Of a stretch of DNA of 64,000 nucleotides, positions 50,321 to 62,500 are shown in pieces. The translations under genes and the position numbers were made by a program. The DNA is taken from the NCBI GenBank assembly GCA_958496175.1, contig OY292277.1:5022001-5086000 (forward strand), in the 5' to 3' direction. Under the pieces are notes generated by a model. It saw only the letters and a list, made by a program, of their open reading frames with translations, was not told the DNA's origin and did no database searches. How positions within the stretch are numbered: position 1 is the first letter of the stretch; the number at the start of each line of letters is the position of its first letter. The stretch is from Sisyra terminalis (Eukaryota; Arthropoda; Insecta; Neuroptera; Sisyridae).

Positions 50321-52207
50321 CATTAGAAGTTAATCAATCTAACCGTTTTTGAAGTATGATGGTGGCAAGTGTGATTAAAAAAGTTTCTAACGACTTCAAA
50401 TTTTAAAAGATCACTTTACCTCCATATTTTGGACATGTAAAGGAAACAATTGATACAAAACAAAAAAAAACTTTTTTTTTACTCATCCTACGGGAGAACC
50501 CCCTTAAAAAGTCCCAGAGAAGGTAAAACCACTCCTGATTTCAAAGCATCACTTCTCAATTCTTGGCATTTTCAAATTCAATTGAAAAAATTTCATTGAA
50601 ATTTATCGAATTGAATAATGAAAAGTCCTTCCTTGAATTTAAGGCCTTTCAGGACAATATTTTACAAACATGATGCTTACATTTTCTTTCCATTCGCTCC
50701 CAATAAAAAATAATTAACCAACCCAATAATTTTGTAGCAATTAAAGCCGAATTTAACAAAGGTTTCTTGTCTATTGATGCATTGAAATCTCTCCCCAAAA
50801 AAAACGAATTTTTTTTGAGGAGAATATACAATAATCAATTGCAAATATGAAAAATTGGATTAATGGCAAACTTCTGAAGAAAAAGTTGCAATTTCACGGA
50901 TTCTTTTTGTTGTAATAAAAATTTAACAAAAAATTTGTCGTCTAAATTTGCTTATTCTTCTGAATAAATTGGAAGTTAATCAATCTAACCGTGTTTCAGA
51001 TATGATGGAGGTAAATTTTAAAAACAAAGTTTTAAGAAAAATACGGTTAAAACTTCAAATATACTTAAAATTATAATAACTCTTACATCTTTCTAACGAC
51101 TTTAAATTTAAAAAAATCACTTTACTACCATATTTTGCATTAGGAAGTAATTTATGCAAAAAAAAACATTTTTTTTACTCATCATACGGGAGAATCCCTT
51201 TAAAGGTCCTGGAAAAGGTCAACCAGATCCTGATTTCAAAGAATGACTTCCCAATTCTTGATAATTTCATATTAAATAGAAAAATTTTTATTGAAATCTA
51301 TCGAAATTGAACATTTTATGTTCTAAAATATTGGAAAATTCTTTCCTGAATTTAAAGCCTTTAAGGACAATATTTCACAAATCTAATGCTTAAATTTTTA
51401 TTTTCATTCACTCCCAATAAAAAAAGATATTACCCAATAAAAACTCAATAATTTCATAGAAATGAAAGCCGAATTCAACAAAAGTTTCTTGTCTATCGAT
51501 GCATTGAAATCTCTCCTCAAAAAAAAAACGGATTTTTACCAATTTTTCATTTAAAATTAATACTATTTCTATTCAAAAGATAGTCATAACATTGTTTTGA
51601 AAATTTATCTTCCGACAAAAATTTCTTTTCAAATTAAATATACGAATAAATTTACAGGAAAAAAATTATTATTACAAAAGTGAATATTCGATAATATTTT
51701 TCTGTAATTAACACATAATTTTCTCAAATTTAAAATTCCGAATTAATATATTTTACCTTCCATTACCCAATTACCTTCTTAATTAGCCAAAAACGCTGTA
51801 CAATTTCCCATCGCAATATCCAATGAAAAACGACTCAATTTTTAATTGAGAAGTTCACCTTTGTCAGAAAAACACCCAAACGTGGAATCTTCAAAGAAGT
51901 TGGCCAATTCTAGACGTTCGCAGCATCCGGATAATGAGGATTCAAACACGAAGAGAAAGACCACAAAAAAAGCACTTTTTTACCAAAAATTATGAGGTTC
52001 TCTTCGCCTCCTCCTCTTCCACCCACTTAAGTGTCCACACTAATTGTGGACATTTTCTTGGGAGCCTTCAATAAATTCGAGGTTTTTCCGCAATTTATTA
52101 CGACTCGCCGACCGATGTGCATCGCTCATTTGTCCCACATAATTGGCTCGAATTTGTCCCCAATTTTCGTGTGAGTTCAAGGATTTGCAGACGATCGGAA
52201 ACGTTGG

Positions 52208-52214
52208 TATATAT
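52208..52214 (+). promoter_or_regulatory. Probable TATA box of takeout-like gene 5
   Basis: GGTATATATTTTACG lies 78 bp before the ATG at 52286, a distance like that in gene 3. Confidence 0.5.
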
Positions 52215-52285
52215 TTTACGTTTTGAGCCATCAATTTGGTAGTAGACGATCGGGTTTTGCGGAAGACATAGCCGGATATAGTACC

Positions 52286-53472
52286 ATGAGGAAATTTGCT
52301 TTGCTTTTTGGATTTGTAGTGCTTGTGCTCAACACTAATGCATTGAAGCTTCGTAATACATTTTATCTCGGGTGTTAAAAATTTTTTCGTCATTTTTTTT
52401 CTGTATATTTTAGCCAGCTACTTGAAGCCATGTTCGATTTCGGATCCAAATTTTACCGAATGTGTCACAAAAAGCGCCAATGCAGCGATCAAAGCAATTG
52501 CAATCCAAGGTTTTCATGTCCAAATTAAAGCTCTAACTCTCGAAAATTTAACTTGAAAATATTTACTTTCAGGTGATCCAAAGTACCACGTCCCATCTTT
52601 GCATCCACTACGTTTACCGGAAATTGAAATCACCACCAACCAGTTGATGTTTCAAGTGAAAAACGTTTCCGTTTATGGACTACATGAATCAAAAATTAAG
52701 TCAATTGAGTAAGCTCCTTAAAGCTCTCCACTATTGCAAATTTTTTCCCACTAATTATTTTTTCTTCTTCTCAATAGATTTGTCTACCATCCAAATGACA
52801 CGGTGACCGTGAAAACGGAAGTTTATACACCCAAATATGAAATTTCCGGTCCGTATACAACTGCGGGACGTATTTTGGTGTTACCAATCAAAGGAAATGG
52901 ACATTCCAACTTTTCATTTTGTAATTTCTTTTCGTATTGTTCTTGGAAAATTATTACTAATTTTTGGTGAATTTTAGATGAGAACAATGCCTTTTATGAG
53001 TACAGTTTCGATAAGATTGAGAAAAATGGACGTAAATATGCTAATATCATCGATATGCGCAGCCAATATAAATCAAAATCGGCAAAATTTTATCTGGGAA
53101 ATTTGTTCAACGGAAATAAAGCTCTAAGTAAAGTTTTTCTTCTAAATTTTCGATGTTAATATTTTTCATTAATTTAAAGAATCAAATCCCATCTTCTGAT
53201 ATTAACAAATTGTTTTTAACCCCTTAACAACCCCAATTGAAATATGGGGTACTTCATTTTTTCACTTCAAAACCCAAATAATTTTCATATTTTTTCTTAA
53301 GTTTTTATTTTCATCTTTAGGTGATTCGATGAACGAAATCATCAACGATAATTGGCGAGAAATTTTCCAGGAACTCCATCGTCCAATTTCAAGCATCATG
53401 GAATCAATCACCGCCTTAATGATAAGAGCAATCATCGATCGAGTACCAATCGACAACCTGTTTGTACCATAA
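52286..53472 (+). CDS. Takeout / JHBP-family protein, gene 5 (6 exons)
   Basis: Exons 52286-52352, 52414-52509, 52573-52708, 52778-52920, 52978-53127 and 53321-53472; phases 1,1,2,1,1. The joined frame gives 247 residues. Signal peptide to about residue 19 (MRKFALLFGFVV start). Cys29 and Cys39 (CSISDPNFTEC) form the family disulfide. GDPKYHVPSLHPL, a GNGHSNFS sequon, LFNGNKAL and NDNWREIF follow, ending LFVP. Exon 2 is one codon longer than in genes 1-4, as in gene 6, and the exon 4/5 junction codon is Tyr in both, which groups genes 5 and 6. Introns are 57-193 bp. It should be a secreted carrier of a small hydrophobic ligand; no specific ligand can be read. Confidence 0.94.
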
Positions 53473-53513
53473 AAGTATTTTGCAAAAATTTTGTCTGTTA
53501 ATTTTCTTCCGCA

Positions 53514-53519
53514 ATTAAA
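53514..53519 (+). promoter_or_regulatory. Possible polyadenylation signal of gene 5
   Basis: ATTAAA 42 bp after the stop. No AATAAA is near, so the common variant hexamer is the best candidate. Confidence 0.45.
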
Positions 53520-54109
53520 TTTGTTAAGTTGGAAATTGTATTGATATTTTCCCAATGCCTACAAGTTCAAATTTTACAGAGCTTTACTATAGTCAACAGG
53601 TGGGAAATTGAAAAACCGAATCTTTCACCAGATGGAATCAACCTTTTGAAATTTGGTTGAGAACCAAAAAAAAAAAAATTAATTTAAAAATCTTAGGAAG
53701 CAATATTAAAAAAGATTGTTAATTTTTTTTTTATTCTTTCAAAAGCAGGGGTGTATTAGGGCTTTAAAATATCGCATAAAAATAGGGTGGGACGAGGAGG
53801 GGTTGATACCACTAGCCACTATCAAATTCAAACCACTAGACTAATTTTGAATATGATCTTTTAAATATAAAATCCATAAATTTAGAAACTAGATTCCAGT
53901 CCAATAAATTAGGTGGTAAGTTAACCGGTTTCCGTATTTTTTTTTCATCAGTGGAGGGTCATTCACATTTAAAGCCAAAACACTAAAACGTGCCAAGTTA
54001 TGGAACAAAGCCAATATTAAATTATATTTTTAAACCAACTAATTTATTTTTACTTCGGAAAACTATTTATATTTCCTTATAAATTAAAACGCAAATTTTA
54101 TATTTTTTA

Positions 54110-56110
54110 CATATAGAAACAGCCGTGTATTTCCCCTGTACATATATTAATTTTATGAATCATAACTATTCATGGGCACACACGCGTAAATCGTTCGTAA
54201 ATTTGGTCAGAATGAAGAAGTTTTACCAAGTCCAAAACCAAATTAATCGATATTATCGCGCAAAGCTTTTCGATTTTATCTTGGAAAATATTTTCTTCCT
54301 TGAATTGGAAATTCAGGATTTATTCTATTAGGAAAGAGGGTTGGGGTGGGGGGATTTATCCCTCTTATATGTGTGTTTAATTTCTTCTTTGATAGTAATA
54401 CAGAGAAGAAAAATTTTGTGGAAATTAATATTTTTCAAGTTGAAATTAAAGTCTTTGTTAATTACAAAGATCGCACACGATGCCAAATTTCTGCATTTTC
54501 ACGTAAAATTGTCAGTGCAAATGATCTAATTAGATATATAAGTGTCCAATTTTATCATTATTGATGATTTGGACAATTTTTTTTCAAAAAGAATTGATTT
54601 ATCATTTAGAACCATTGGTGTAATTCCCCTGTAAAAAATAGTTTTATTGACCCCAACTATCAATTGGCAGTCACGGCCGTACACCAGAATTATTACCAAA
54701 GTTGAGAGATTAACCACGCGAACAAAAAAACAATATTTGTATTAAGAAAATAACAAATTTAGCGAAAAAATCATTACTTAACTTTTTGCTCGAATCGTTT
54801 CAAGAAAATAATTTTTGATCTAGAAATTTGAAATTTCAGGATTCATTCTATTAATTAAGGGGGGGGGATACCCCCCCATTTCTAAATGTGTGTTTCAGTG
54901 CTTCTGTGATAATAAAAAAGACTAGAAAATTTCAGGGAAACTAAACTTTTCCACGTAGAAATTTAGTATTTAATATCTTTTAAAATAACATAGACTGCAC
55001 ACAATGTAATACATTAGCATTTCCACGAAAAATTGTATCTGAAAACAATCAAATCAGTTATTTGATTGTTCAATAATATATTATGTTGTGGTACCTTCAA
55101 AGATTTGTATATAATTTCTCATTGAAAGACGCCCTTTTGACTTAGAAGCATTGATGTAATTCCCCTGATAATACCAATAATTTAATGAGTCTCAAAAATC
55201 TACTGCTATCCGTACACTAGGGTTCTTATCAAATAAGGGGCATTAGAAAGGGTAAACAATCAATGAATAAAAAAATATTTTCACCAATTTTCAAAACTTT
55301 TGCTCAAATAATTTCTTGAAAATAGTGCAATTTTTTCAATCGAAATTTCAGAATTCATCCTGTTGACGGGAGGGGGAGGAGCGGATTGATCCTTACTTAA
55401 TTTTCATTGTACCACTCCTTTTACTGTACTACAGAGAAATAAAAAGAAAAATTTTGAAAAATTAAAATTTTTCCCGCAGAAATTCCGAAGCCAAGAACAA
55501 TTGCAAAGGCAGTGCAATATTTCATAATTTTCACGAAATATTTGCACTTTAAACAATCAAATCAAATATTTAGCTCATTAAATATATATCATAAATATTT
55601 TATTAGTCGTTATGTTTAAATATTTCTAATGTTTTCTTGTTAAAAAACGATTTTCACACTAAGAAAGATTCGGGTAATTCCCCTGGGCATTGTAATTTTA
55701 TGGGATAAAAACAATCTATTGGCGTCCAGGGGCATAAAACTGAAGTTTTACTAACGTGGAAAGATTTGCAAAAGAAAAAAAAGAATTATTATTAAAAAAA
55801 AATAATTAAACAAAAAATTATTTTTCCAATAACTTAGTAAAATGTCCATATCGATTCTTTAAAAGTATTTCTTCCTACATTTTAAATTTCAGGATTAATC
55901 CTGTACGACGAAAGGAAAGCACTAATTACTGTCCTTTTAGTCTTAATATGACAAACCTTATCAAATTACAATTGAACATACAAATTTCCAATAACATTTT
56001 CTGACAATAATAGTATTTCTCTATTCTTTTGATAACTTAAAGATTTATGTAATTCCCCTGTAAATTATAATGCTATGGGTTAAAACAATCTATTGGGCTC
56101 CAGAAGCATG
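54110..56110. repeat. Degenerate tandem repeat, ~370-530-bp spacing, AATTCCCCTG units
   Basis: Two landmarks alternate. GTAATTCCCCTG-like boxes lie at about 54625, 55157, 55674 and 56050 (a weaker one at ~54130), and TTCAGGATT-ATTCTATTA-like boxes lie at about 54312, 54837, 55350 and 55891. The second box is followed by a G-rich run (GGGTTGGGGTGGGGGG, GGGGGGGATACCCCCC, GGGAGGGGGAGG) in the first three units. A third shared segment is CAATCTATTGG at 55709 and 56087. Flanks have diverged strongly. No gene is present. About 53520-54110 before it contains nothing I can name. Confidence 0.72.
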
Positions 56111-56162
56111 GAGCTGAACTTTTATCAACGTGAAAAGATTGACAATAAAAAATATTTTAAAT

Positions 56163-56450
56163 TTTTATGGAAAAATCAGGTTCAGTGGCCCGTACTACCT
56201 CACCGGTGTGAGTTCCAACTTTGTCGCAATGGGCACTTTTGTAGAGCGTTTAATTCTGAGAAAAAACCATTTTCGGTAAAAGCGATCCCATGAAATGCCG
56301 CTGAGATATAGAAATTTAAAAATAAAAAATCAGAGTTTCCGTGTATTTTTAATGGGAAATCTTTACACGTCTTGGTCGAGGACTTAAAATTAATATTTTT
56401 TTTGGTATTTCCAACAAAATGTCACGATGGGATCAAAAAAAGTCAAAAAA
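56163..56450. mobile_element. Partial arm of the GGGTGA foldback element
   Basis: From TTTTATGGAAAAATCAGGTT through CTACCTCACCGGTGTGAG to CACGATGGGATCAAAAAAAG this follows the right arm of the complete elements at 33240 and 44301. The GAGCCC/AAACTTTCAGGG part is deleted, and the terminus has decayed into A-rich and AT-repeat sequence. Confidence 0.88.
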
Positions 56451-56463
56451 ATTAAAAAAAAAA

Positions 56464-56465
<2 letters not shown>

Positions 56466-56509
<44 letters not shown>
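56466..56509. repeat. (AT)22 microsatellite
   Basis: Uninterrupted dinucleotide run directly after the foldback arm. Confidence 0.97.
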
Positions 56510-56513
<4 letters not shown>

Positions 56514-58017
56514 GTTTAAATTTTAAAGCAGATCCTACGTTTTTGTTTCTAATAATAAACCAACGAACATACCTTGATAATTAAATTTGAAATTTCGATT
56601 GTTTATTAGACGTTATGCCGTACAAATTTTGCCACCATTTTTCATTCTTTTAGAGGAGGAATTATCAAGAAATCCATTCTTATTATTTATCTGCATCGTA
56701 TAAGAAAAACACTTTTTTATATATATATAAAGGTTTATATTTTAAAGAGGCAATTTTTTAAAATTTAAAATGAATTTACTGTGTTTTTTATCAGTTCAAC
56801 TAAAAATATTTTTATAGATTATTTTCTAATTTTAAATTACCTGTCCAATGATATATAACTCACTTGTCTAGTGTAAAAATTTATGTTTTCATCCCTAGGG
56901 AATACCTTCCCTTATTTTTTTTTTTAGAATTTTAAGTAGCTTATATTCTGTGGGAAATTGTGTTGTATCTTAATACCCAATTTCATTAAATTCGGTTGTT
57001 CCGTTCTTTTGTTTAATCGAGACACACAGACAGACAGACAGACAAAAAAATTTAAAAATGTTAAATTTGGAATAAGGGCCTTTTAAAACAAATATTTACC
57101 CTAAAATTTGGTTCAAAATCGAAATGTACAGACAGACGTAAGAATTGTATATATTAATATAGATCGTACCAAAATTTAAATTTCTTTTTTATGTAGTTGA
57201 AAAAAAGCGATTTGAGCAAAACTCAGTACTTTTCCATAGGTATATTTATTTCTTTCAAAAAAAAATTGCTCATTATAAATATTTAACTCAATCATATAAT
57301 TATTGATAGTTATAGTTAGTGTTTATCTCATTAAAGAATCAAGTATAATTTTTATTTATAGATTTTTTTTTCTGTTGTAAATTCATTTCAATAAAACGTT
57401 TAAGTAGTGAACTAAGACTCGTGGCTCAGTAGCAATTTTTTTGGTGTGGTGGTATTAAGCTATATATTTAAATGGCCATTTCCGAAAACTATACTTTAGT
57501 CAAAATTTATTTGTTCACTTCACGAAAGTGAAACTGCAATTTGTAACTGCAATTTAATATGCAGTCCTATAATTCTTGGTTCAAAAAATATGTCACGTAA
57601 ATCAACTTTTGTGGACTTTGAAATATGTTGACGTATGCATTTTTAATAGCTCAGTTTTTTTTTGTGGCAAAATTTTCTTATAAATTTGGACAAGAAATTG
57701 TATCAATCAACAAACGAAAAAACTTACCAGTGGAAAAAAATTGTAACAAAATTCATGGAAAATCATTCGTTAAAATACAAAAATCAAACTTTTTTTTCGC
57801 TTAAATTTTTTTTTTATCTAATTCTATGCAAATTCAACAAATAAACTGATAAAATCAAACCCAAAATGACCGAGAAAAAAAAACCCGAGAGATTTTTGTG
57901 ATTATTCCGAGTATAAGCCACGAGTTAATAACTATGATAATTTGATGGTGTTTGAATTACGTCAAGGACTAGACTTCAAACTTAAAATTCACATATAAAA
58001 TATTTGAAAGTATTTGG
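56510..58017. other. Intergenic upstream of gene 6, no gene seen
   Basis: AT-rich. A (CAGA)n tract at about 57027-57044 within TCGAGACACACAGACAGACA, and a second short CAGACAGACG at ~57129, are reminiscent of decayed retroelement tails; this is only a suggestion. No exon is recognised. Confidence 0.4.
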
Positions 58018-58025
58018 TATAAAAG
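58018..58025 (+). promoter_or_regulatory. TATA box of takeout-like gene 6
   Basis: TGGTATAAAAGACGG lies 54 bp before the ATG. TTCATTAC about 27 bp downstream is a plausible start, giving a leader of about 27 bases. A weaker CATATAAAAT is at 57992. Confidence 0.7.
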
Positions 58026-58071
58026 ACGGAAATTGCCCACAAATTCATTACAAATTTGTGGTCCGTTTAAA

Positions 58072-59274
58072 ATGGCGGGTGGTATGTCTTGTTGGTTGGT
58101 GGTGCTCCTCGTTGGGGTCTTATTTGCGGCGTTCGACGCCAATGTTGCCCTTAAGTTACGTAAGTTTTTTGCCAATTTTCCCATTAATTTTTTGCCAAGA
58201 AAAATTCGAACAATTGGTATTTTAGCATCGTTCATTAAACCGTGCGAGTTGAAAGATCCCAAGTTCAACGAATGTGTCGTCCATCATGCCAATGCTGCAC
58301 TGGAATCGGGGATGGTTCAAGGTAAAAAATTAATGAACTTAAAGTTATGCAAATTTCAAACTAACAATTTTATAATTTCTTCCAAAAAAATGCATGTTTA
58401 TTCAATATTTTTGGTGAAAACTTAAACTATTTTCTTAACGTTTTACAATGATCTTTTTCTTGGTTTAAGGAGACAAAAAACTCCGAATTCCATCATTGCA
58501 ACCCTTTGTACTACCGGAAGTGAAGATCAACACAAACACCCTTGCAGCCACTGTAACAAATCTGTCCATCTCTGGACTCGATGAAACTCGAATCAAATCA
58601 ATGGAGTAAGTTATTCCCAAACCCCCAAAATTATTTACACTTACCTTTTCTTACCTCAAATTATATCAAATCCCTTGAATTTTTCCAAAAAAATTATTGA
58701 TAATTTCCAAATAAAATAAAGGTTCGACTTCAAGTCGGACGACAAGTTAGAGGTGGTCGCCCAAGCCGACATTCCCCGTCTGAACTTCACCGGATCCTAT
58801 GTAATCAAAGGCCAACTCTTGATTCTACCAATATCCGGAAATGGACCAATTAACCTTAACTTTTGTACGTAAATTCATTAACTCAAAAATTTTTAAAATT
58901 ATATTTTCACATTATTGTAGACAACAATGATGTTACGGTTCGAATGAATTTCGAGGCGGTCGAAAAAGACGGCAAACGTTACGGCCGTATTGTCAGCACC
59001 AAGTGGACCAACATTCCGAAATTTGCCAAATTCTATCTGGGAAATCTGTTCAACGGAGATAAACGTCTAGGTAAAAAAAATGTCGAACAAAAATAATAAT
59101 AGAAATTATTAACAAAAATTTTCAGGTGATAACATGAATCGAGTGCTCAACGAAAATTGGAGAGACGTTATCCAGGAGTTGGATAATCCCTTATCGGAAA
59201 CAATGGCGTCCATTGTTCAACTATACGTTTCATCAATAATTGAAAGAATTCCGGTCAAAGAAATTTTTGTCTAA
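58072..59274 (+). CDS. Takeout / JHBP-family protein, gene 6 (6 exons)
   Basis: Exons 58072-58159, 58226-58321, 58470-58605, 58722-58864, 58921-59070 and 59126-59274; phases 1,1,2,1,1. The joined frame gives 253 residues. The long signal region (about 26 residues, MAGGMSCWLVVLL start) offers a second in-frame Met at residue 5. Cys36 and Cys46 (CELKDPKFNEC) form the family disulfide. GDPKYH has become GDKKLR, while ISGLDETRIKSM, GNGPINLNF without a sequon, LFNGDKRLG and LNENWRDV follow; the end is IFV. Acceptors of introns 2 and 3 (TTTAAG, AATAAAG) have poor pyrimidine tracts. Introns are 55-148 bp. It is the last gene before the downstream satellite, which starts ~250 bp after its stop. Predicted secreted hydrophobic-ligand carrier. 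Confidence 0.92.
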
Positions 59275-59376
59275 CAACTAACAAAGTCGAAAGTAAACAT
59301 CGCATTCGAAAATTAAAACTTTCCATTTTATCATAAGACATCCTAAAACGTTTTTTCATAATATGTATTCTGATTA

Positions 59377-59399
59377 AATAAAAATTGTTGTTGAATAAA
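59377..59399 (+). promoter_or_regulatory. Polyadenylation signals of gene 6
   Basis: AATAAA at 59377-59382 and 59394-59399, about 103-120 bp after the stop. Confidence 0.65.
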
Positions 59400-59524
59400 A
59401 TTAAATTTAATTTTTAACTTTCGTCTTAACGATACAAAAAAAAAAGAATCATTTGTCATTAAATCATGAATTGGGTAGAAAATTATTCAACGACGATATA
59501 AGCGATTAAAGTTTGGATGGTTTT

Positions 59525-62500
59525 CTATAATTTCTTCTGCCAATTTGATCGATTTCATCCCTTAAACGTATTTTTTTTTCGAAAAAAATAGCACAGCATG
59601 TTCAGAAAGACGTATACTTTCGATTAGCAACCTTACATTTTTTTTTGAAATTTAACGATTTTCGTAAAAAATCAACGATGGTTAACCCTCGGTTTTATTT
59701 GAAGAAAAATGATTTCTTATGGTAATTTGCTGGCCGATTTCACCACTTCAACATGGTTTGTTCTTAAAAAAAATTGCACAGAATGGACGGATAGACATAT
59801 AGTTTCGATTGGCATTCTTATTTGTTTTTTTTTTTTTGAAATTTGACGATGATCGTGAAAAATCAACGATGGTTTACCCTGCGGTTTTTTTTTTTGACGA
59901 AAAATGATTTCTTCTGCCATTTTGATGGTCGATTTCATTCATTCAACGTGGTTTGTATTCGAAAAAAAATCCACAGCATGTACAAAAGGACGTATTGTCA
60001 TCCTTGAACATGTTTTTAACTTACCAGATTTCTGAGAAAAAACAACAATGGTTAACCCACAGTTTTTTTTGGACGAAAAATTATTTCTTAGGTAACTTTG
60101 ATGGACGATTTCACCCAATAAACATTGTTTGTATTCTGAAAATTTTGCACAGCATAAACAAAACGACGAATATTTTTGATTAACGTCTTTAAAATTTTTT
60201 TTTGATATTTGACGATTCCGTGAAAAATCAACTGTGGTCTACCCACGGTTTTTTTTTTAACGATAAATGTTTTCTTCTGGCATTTTGATTATGATTTCAT
60301 CCCTTAAACGTAGTTTGTTTTCGGAATAATTTTCACAATATATACAAAAAGACAAATACTATATATTGGCATGCTTAAAAAACTTTTTTGAAATTCTCGA
60401 TTTTCGTGAAAAATCAAGGATGGTCAACCCACTTTTTTTTCTTGACGAAAAATTATTTCTTCTGCCACTTTGATGGTCATAATCTCCCATAAACAAGGCT
60501 CGTATTCAAAAAAATTTGCTCAGCATGTACAAAAGGACAAATACTTTCAATTTGCATGCTCAAAAAACTTTTTTGAAATTGGCGATTTTCATGAAAAATC
60601 AACGATGGTTAACCCACGGTTTTTTCATGACGAAAAATGTTTTTTTCTTCCACTTTAATGGTCTATTTCAACCCTTAAACGAGGTTATTTTTCGTAAAAA
60701 TTTGCACAGCACGTATAGAAGGATGAAAACTTTCGATTACCTTCTTAAAATTTTTTTTTGATATTTGACATTTTCGTGAAAAATCAACGATGGTTAACCC
60801 ACGGTTTTTTCTTGACGAAAAATTAATTCTTCTGCTATTTTGAGGGTCTATTTCAACTCTTAAACGTGGTTATTTTTCGGAAAAATTGGCACAGCATGTA
60901 CATTAGGACGTATACTTTCAATTGGCATGCTTAGAAAACTTTTTTGAAATTTTCGATTTCCGTGAAAAATCAACGATGGTTAACCCACGGTTTTTTCTTG
61001 ACGAAAAATGATTTCTGCGCGCCACTTTGATGGTCGTTATCTCCCATACACGTGGCTTGTTTTCGGAAAAATTTGCACAGCATGTACATTAGGACGTATA
61101 CTTTCAATTGGCATGCTTAGAAAACTTTTTTGAAATTTTCGATTTCCGTGAAAAATCAACGATGGTTAACCCACGGTTTTTTTTTGACGAAAAATGATTT
61201 CTGCGCGCCACTTTGATGGTCGATATCTCCCATACACGCGGCTTGTTTTCGCAAAAATTGGCACAGCATGTACATTAGGACGTATACTTTCAATTGGCAT
61301 GCTTAGAAAACTTTTTTGAAATTTTCGATTTCCGTGAAAAATCAACGATGGTTAACCCACGGTTTTTTCTTGACGAAAAATGATTTCTGCGCGCCACTTT
61401 GATGGTCGTTATCTCCCATACACGTGGCTTGTTTTCGGAAAAATTTGCACAGCATGTACATTAGGACGTATACTTTCAATTGGCATGCTTAGAAAACTTT
61501 TTTGAAATTTTCGATTTCCGTGAAAAATCAACGATGGTTAACCCACGGTTTTTTCTTGACGAAAAATGATTTCTGCGCGCCACTTTGATGGTCGATATCT
61601 CCCATACACGCGGCTTGTTTTCGCAAAAATTTGCACAGCATGTACATTAGGACGTATACTTTCAATTGGCATGCTTAGAAAACTTTTTTGAAATTTTTGA
61701 TTTCCGTGAAAAATCAACGATGGTTAACCCACGGTTTTTTCTTGACGAAAAATGATTTCTGCGCGCCAATTTGATGGTCGATATCTCCCATACACGTGGC
61801 TTGTTTTCTAAAAAAATTTGCACAGCATGTACATTAGGACGTATACTTTCAATTGGCATGCTTAGAAAACTTTTTTGAAATTTTCGATTTCCGTGAAAAA
61901 TCAGCGATGGTTAACCCACGGTTTTTTCTTGACGAAAAATGATTTCTGCGCGCCACTTTGATGGTCGATATCTCCCATACACGCGGCTTGTTTTCGCAAA
62001 AATTGGCACAGCATGTACATTAGGACGTATACTTTCAATTGGCATGCTTAGAAAACTTTTTTGAAATTTTCGATTTCCGTGAAAAATCAACGATGGTTAA
62101 CCCACGGTTTTTTCTTGACGAAAAATGATTTCTGCGCGCCACTTTGATGGTCGATATCTCCCATACACGCGGCTTGTTTTCGCAAAAATTTGCACAGCAT
62201 GTACATTAGGACGTATACTTTCAATTGGCATGCTTAGAAAACTTTTTTGAAATTTTCGATTTCCGTGAAAAATCAACGATGGTTAACCCACGGTTTTTTC
62301 TTGACGAAAAATGATTTCTGCGCGCCACTTTGATGGTCGTTATCTCCCATACACGTGGCTTGTTTTCGGAAAAATTTGCACAGCATGTACATTAGGACGT
62401 ATACTTTCAATTGGCATGCTTAGAAAACTTTTTTGAAATTTTCGATTTCCGTGAAAAATCAACGATGGTTAACCCACGGTTTTTTCTTGACGAAAAATGA

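Larger units (their letters stand above)
48491..51513 (-). repeat. Repeat cluster D: four 33-bp GDFNA cores between genes 4 and 5
   Basis: Cores at 48491-48523, 49232-49264, 50760-50792 and 51481-51513. On - they read GDFNAPIDEKP, GDFNTSIDKKL, RDFNASIDKKP and RDFNASIDKKL, so this subfamily has IDKK where clusters A and B have IGEK. Around the last two cores the surroundings are also duplicated (ATTTCAATGCATC, ACTCATCNTACGGGAGAA, GATTTCAAAGNATNACTTC), giving a ~720-bp degenerate unit. The rest of this intergenic stretch holds the two hAT elements listed separately and no gene. Confidence 0.82.

Noticed and set aside
18038..51513. GDFNA cores as micro-exons of one large - strand gene, or as a CRISPR-like array
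   Set aside because: No consistent AG before or GT after the cores on the - strand, and some copies have a stop directly upstream. Spacings of 150-1660 bp in eukaryotic introns do not fit CRISPR.
52040..52393. 117-residue - strand frame over the start of gene 5
   Set aside because: It overlaps the promoter and signal-peptide exon of gene 5 on the opposite strand and has no motif. It is a shadow frame.
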